64,000 bases of DNA from CAZCVI01 sp964502145. Lineage in GTDB: Bacteria > Acidobacteriota > Aminicenantia > UBA2199. Positions 62,346 through 64,000 of this stretch are shown piece after piece. Location: assembly GCA_964502145.1 (NCBI GenBank), contig CAZCVI010000001.1, positions 186,001 to 250,000 on the forward strand. The letters are read 5' to 3'. Position 1 is the stretch's first letter, and the number at the start of each line of letters is the position of its first letter. The notes under the pieces are model-generated. The model was not told the DNA's origin, did no database searches, and saw only the letters and a list, made by a program, of their open reading frames with translations. The translations under genes were made by a program, and so were the position numbers.

Positions 62346-62855
62346 ATGTTTATGTTTACAACCATCGAAGATTTTAAAAGCGAATGGGAAGCTGAATCCG
62401 GCAATACTCGGAAAATTTTGGCTGCCCTGACAGACAAATCATTGACGCAAGCGGTAGTGGAACAACATCGAACCCTGGGGCGAATGGCATGGCATATCGT
62501 TCAAAGCATCGTGGAAATGTCGGGCAAAACAGGTTTAAAAGTGGATGGTCCTTCAGAACACGCGCCCGTACCCCAATCAGCTCAAGCCATTCTATCTGCC
62601 TATGACAAAGTCACCGCATCATTTTTGGAACAGATCCAAAGCAACTGGCAAGACGACACGTTGGCGGTAGCTGACAATATGTATGGTCAAGATTGGCAAC
62701 GGGGTCTCACACTTTATATTGTACTCAAACACGAGATGCACCATCGCGGCCAAATGACAATACTGATGCGTCAAGCAGGCTTAGTTGTCCCTGGCATCTA
62801 CGGACCAGCCAAAGAAGAGTGGACGCAAATGAGTATGCCAGAACCGGAAATTTAA
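62346..62855 (+). CDS. DinB/YfiT-fold protein
   Basis: A 169-residue four-helix-bundle protein of the DinB superfamily. The three metal-binding histidine positions appear as MAWHIVQSI and KHEMHHRGQMTILMRQAG, and the GxYGP-like IYGPAKEEW follows. Members are putative thiol-dependent S-transferases or other metal enzymes. AAAAGGAGA lies before ATG 62346. It stands alone between a repeat and tRNA genes. Confidence 0.88.
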   Translation: MFMFTTIEDFKSEWEAESGNTRKILAALTDKSLTQAVVEQHRTLGRMAWHIVQSIVEMSGKTGLKVDGPSEHAPVPQSAQAILSAYDKVTASFLEQIQSNWQDDTLAVADNMYGQDWQRGLTLYIVLKHEMHHRGQMTILMRQAGLVVPGIYGPAKEEWTQMSMPEPEI

Positions 62856-62878
62856 CCCCTAAAACGACGAACTATATC

Positions 62879-62900
62879 GGGTGGGCACAAAAGCCCACCC
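62879..62900. terminator. Hairpin after the DinB-like gene
   Basis: GGGTGGGC and GCCCACCC flank a six-base ACAAAA loop, 24 bases after the gene. There is no T-run, so it is a hairpin of uncertain role. The rest of the gap to 63024 shows nothing else. Confidence 0.5.
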
Positions 62901-63024
62901 CACGTCGTGTCCAGAATATTCAGATAGTCCATAATTATTTTAAAAATCTACCGGAGAATCCAAGGTAAACCTATAGATACAATTATTATTTGAATGAAGA
63001 GAGGAAGGATTTGAGGGGCTTGAT

Positions 63025-63099
63025 TGGTAGCGCTACGGGGAATCGAACCCCGGCTTGATGACTGAGAATCACCCGTCCTAACCCCTAGACGATAGCGCC
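63025..63099 (-). tRNA. tRNA-Glu (anticodon CTC)
   Basis: On the minus strand the acceptor stem GGCGCTA pairs with TAGCGCT. D-arm, the anticodon loop TTCTCAG (anticodon CTC) and the T-loop GTTCGATTC all fold, and CCA is encoded. It reads GAG. Confidence 0.95.
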
Positions 63100-63121
63100 A
63101 CGCAAGTCAAAGAAAAAAAAA

Positions 63122-63195
63122 TGGCTGGGAAGCAGGGATTTGAACCCCAATTCTATGATTCAGAGTCATATGTCCTGCCGTTGAACGACTTCCCA
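63122..63195 (-). tRNA. tRNA-Gln (anticodon CTG)
   Basis: On the minus strand the acceptor stem TGGGAAG pairs with CTTCCCA. The anticodon loop is CTCTGAA (anticodon CTG), the T-loop is GTTCAAATC, and GCCA ends the gene. It reads CAG. It lies 22 bases from the tRNA-Glu gene and is probably co-transcribed with it. Confidence 0.95.
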
Positions 63196-63352
63196 GCACT
63201 AAATCGAAACTATATTATACAAAAATTTCAAAAAATGTCAAGCCCCAAATGAAAAATAAGTGGAAATAGTTGCGTGGATCGATTAAACTGAATGGGGGAA
63301 TACGCGTTGGGCCAAAGGGTTAAATAGGGATAGTTCCATCCTATCAAGGGGT

Positions 63353-63392
63353 AAAAAAAAAGCCCCGGTCCGGGAAGACCGAGGCTTTTTTT
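63353..63392. terminator. Rho-independent terminator, usable on both strands
   Basis: AGCCCCGGTC (63361-63370), loop CGGGAA, GACCGAGGCT (63377-63386), flanked by an A-run on the left and a T-run on the right. It follows groEL on the minus strand, 60 bases after its stop. The stretch from 63196 to 63352 holds nothing recognisable. Confidence 0.9.
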
Positions 63393-63451
63393 ACTATTAT
63401 TTATTTACGGTATGTACTTTAAATTCTTTGTTTAATGAGAGAGTCAGCGAC

Positions 63452-64000
63452 TTACATCATGCCGCCCATGCCACCCATACCACCCATACCACCCATGCCT
63501 CCCATACCGCCCATACCACCACCCGGCATAGCCGGAGCTTTGTCATCTTCGGGAACATCGGAAACAATTCCTTCCATGGTCAATAATAACCCGGCAATAG
63601 ACGCGGAGTTCTGCAAAGCAGTACGTACAACTTTGGTGGGATCAATAATACCGGATTCGATCATATCGGTATAAGTCTCGGTCAAGGCATCAAAACCGTA
63701 GTTCATATTATTAGAACCACGTACTTTCTCAATAATAACGGAAGACTCGTAACCTGCATTGACGACAATCTGTTTCAACGGAGCTTCCATAGCTCTCACC
63801 AAGATATTGATACCAAACTGTAAATCACCTTCCAATTTGAGTTTCTTCAAGGCATCAACACTACGTAACAGTGCAATACCACCACCGGGAACAATACCTT
63901 CTTCAACTGCTGCTTTGGTGGCGTGCATGGCATCTTCTACCCGGGCTTTCTTCTCTTTTAATTCGATTTCAGTGGGCGCACCAACACGGATTACCGCGAC
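63452..64000 (-). CDS. groL: GroEL chaperonin, C-terminal part
   Basis: The last ~182 codons of GroEL; the gene continues beyond the window. The visible part contains KKARVEDAMHATKAAVEEG, VPGGGIALLR (equatorial ATP site), GFDALTETYTDMIESGIIDP and VVRTALQNSASIAG. It ends in a disordered (Gly-Gly-Met) tail, MPGGGMGGMGG and so on. The protein forms the double-ring folding chamber with GroES. Nothing unusual is visible. The complement of the tail repeat gives a false proline-rich frame on the + strand. Confidence 0.98.
   Translation of the reverse strand, partial: VAVIRVGAPTEIELKEKKARVEDAMHATKAAVEEGIVPGGGIALLRSVDALKKLKLEGDLQFGINILVRAMEAPLKQIVVNAGYESSVIIEKVRGSNNMNYGFDALTETYTDMIESGIIDPTKVVRTALQNSASIAGLLLTMEGIVSDVPEDDKAPAMPGGGMGGMGGMGGMGGMGGMGGMM

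Noticed and set aside
63435..63674. Proline-rich + strand frame (MPPMPPIPP)
   Set aside because: It is the complement of the GroEL Gly-Gly-Met tail.

Overview
The window comes from a bacterium that I cannot place at phylum level. It has moderate G+C and tRNA genes with an encoded CCA. It carries a standard bacterial groEL with a Gly-Gly-Met tail at the right edge, and many small self-complementary intergenic repeats. The assignment to an uncultivated Gram-negative-type lineage is an impression only; a 16S or marker-gene search would be needed.

Region 1 (1-35.6 kb, all on the + strand) is one long glycan-assembly locus, with many ATGA/TAATG overlaps that point to a few long operons. It opens with the end of an NDP-sugar epimerase, then a DegT-type aminotransferase, a decayed epimerase remnant and asparagine synthase. 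Next comes a dedicated 'sugar-acyl' block (3.7-13.9 kb): NeuD-like acetyltransferase, two acyl carrier proteins, SDR reductase, metallo-hydrolase, ketoacyl synthase III, two methyltransferases, a MaoC-SDR fusion, an FkbH-type HAD protein and an acyl-activating ligase. I infer that it builds an unusual acyl group on a carrier protein and places it on an amino sugar. It is followed by a WbmS-like deacetylase-fold protein, a Rossmann oxidoreductase-like protein, an acetyltransferase, methyltransferases, a B12-type radical SAM protein, two membrane-associated proteins, and a run of glycosyltransferases. Many of these last proteins end in the same short TPR tail. wecB (UDP-GlcNAc 2-epimerase) and an FkbM methyltransferase lie within the run.

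Region 2 (35.6-47.4 kb) is a mosaic. It holds a three-gene DUF262 / AAA-ATPase / unknown cassette (defence-like), a CDP-polyol phosphotransferase-like protein with a cognate nucleotidyltransferase, a DUF1703-type AAA/PD-(D/E)XK protein, and UDP-galactopyranose mutase. A toxin-antitoxin pair with an HTH-Panacea antitoxin and a RelE-like toxin follows, then small lipoprotein and GerW-like genes. Good sigma70-type promoters are visible here, including two that are nearly identical to each other.

Region 3 (47.4-63 kb) holds a membrane glycosyltransferase-like protein and a methyltransferase, then about 1.1 kb of repeat-rich non-coding DNA with a 21-bp tandem array, duplicated elements and hairpins. 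After that come a Type III restriction-modification system with a tiny translationally coupled metallopeptidase remnant, a BrnT-like toxin pseudogene with an intact antitoxin, a FIST sensor/hybrid histidine kinase pair, an SLC13/ArsB-like transporter and a DinB-fold protein. Region 4 is housekeeping: tRNA-Glu, tRNA-Gln, a terminator and the 3' part of groEL.

Three copies of a 157-176 bp element lie between these modules. They have 11-bp inverted ends and two opposing arrays of a 9-bp GGGAATKAT-like word. They are the most striking non-coding structure in the window.
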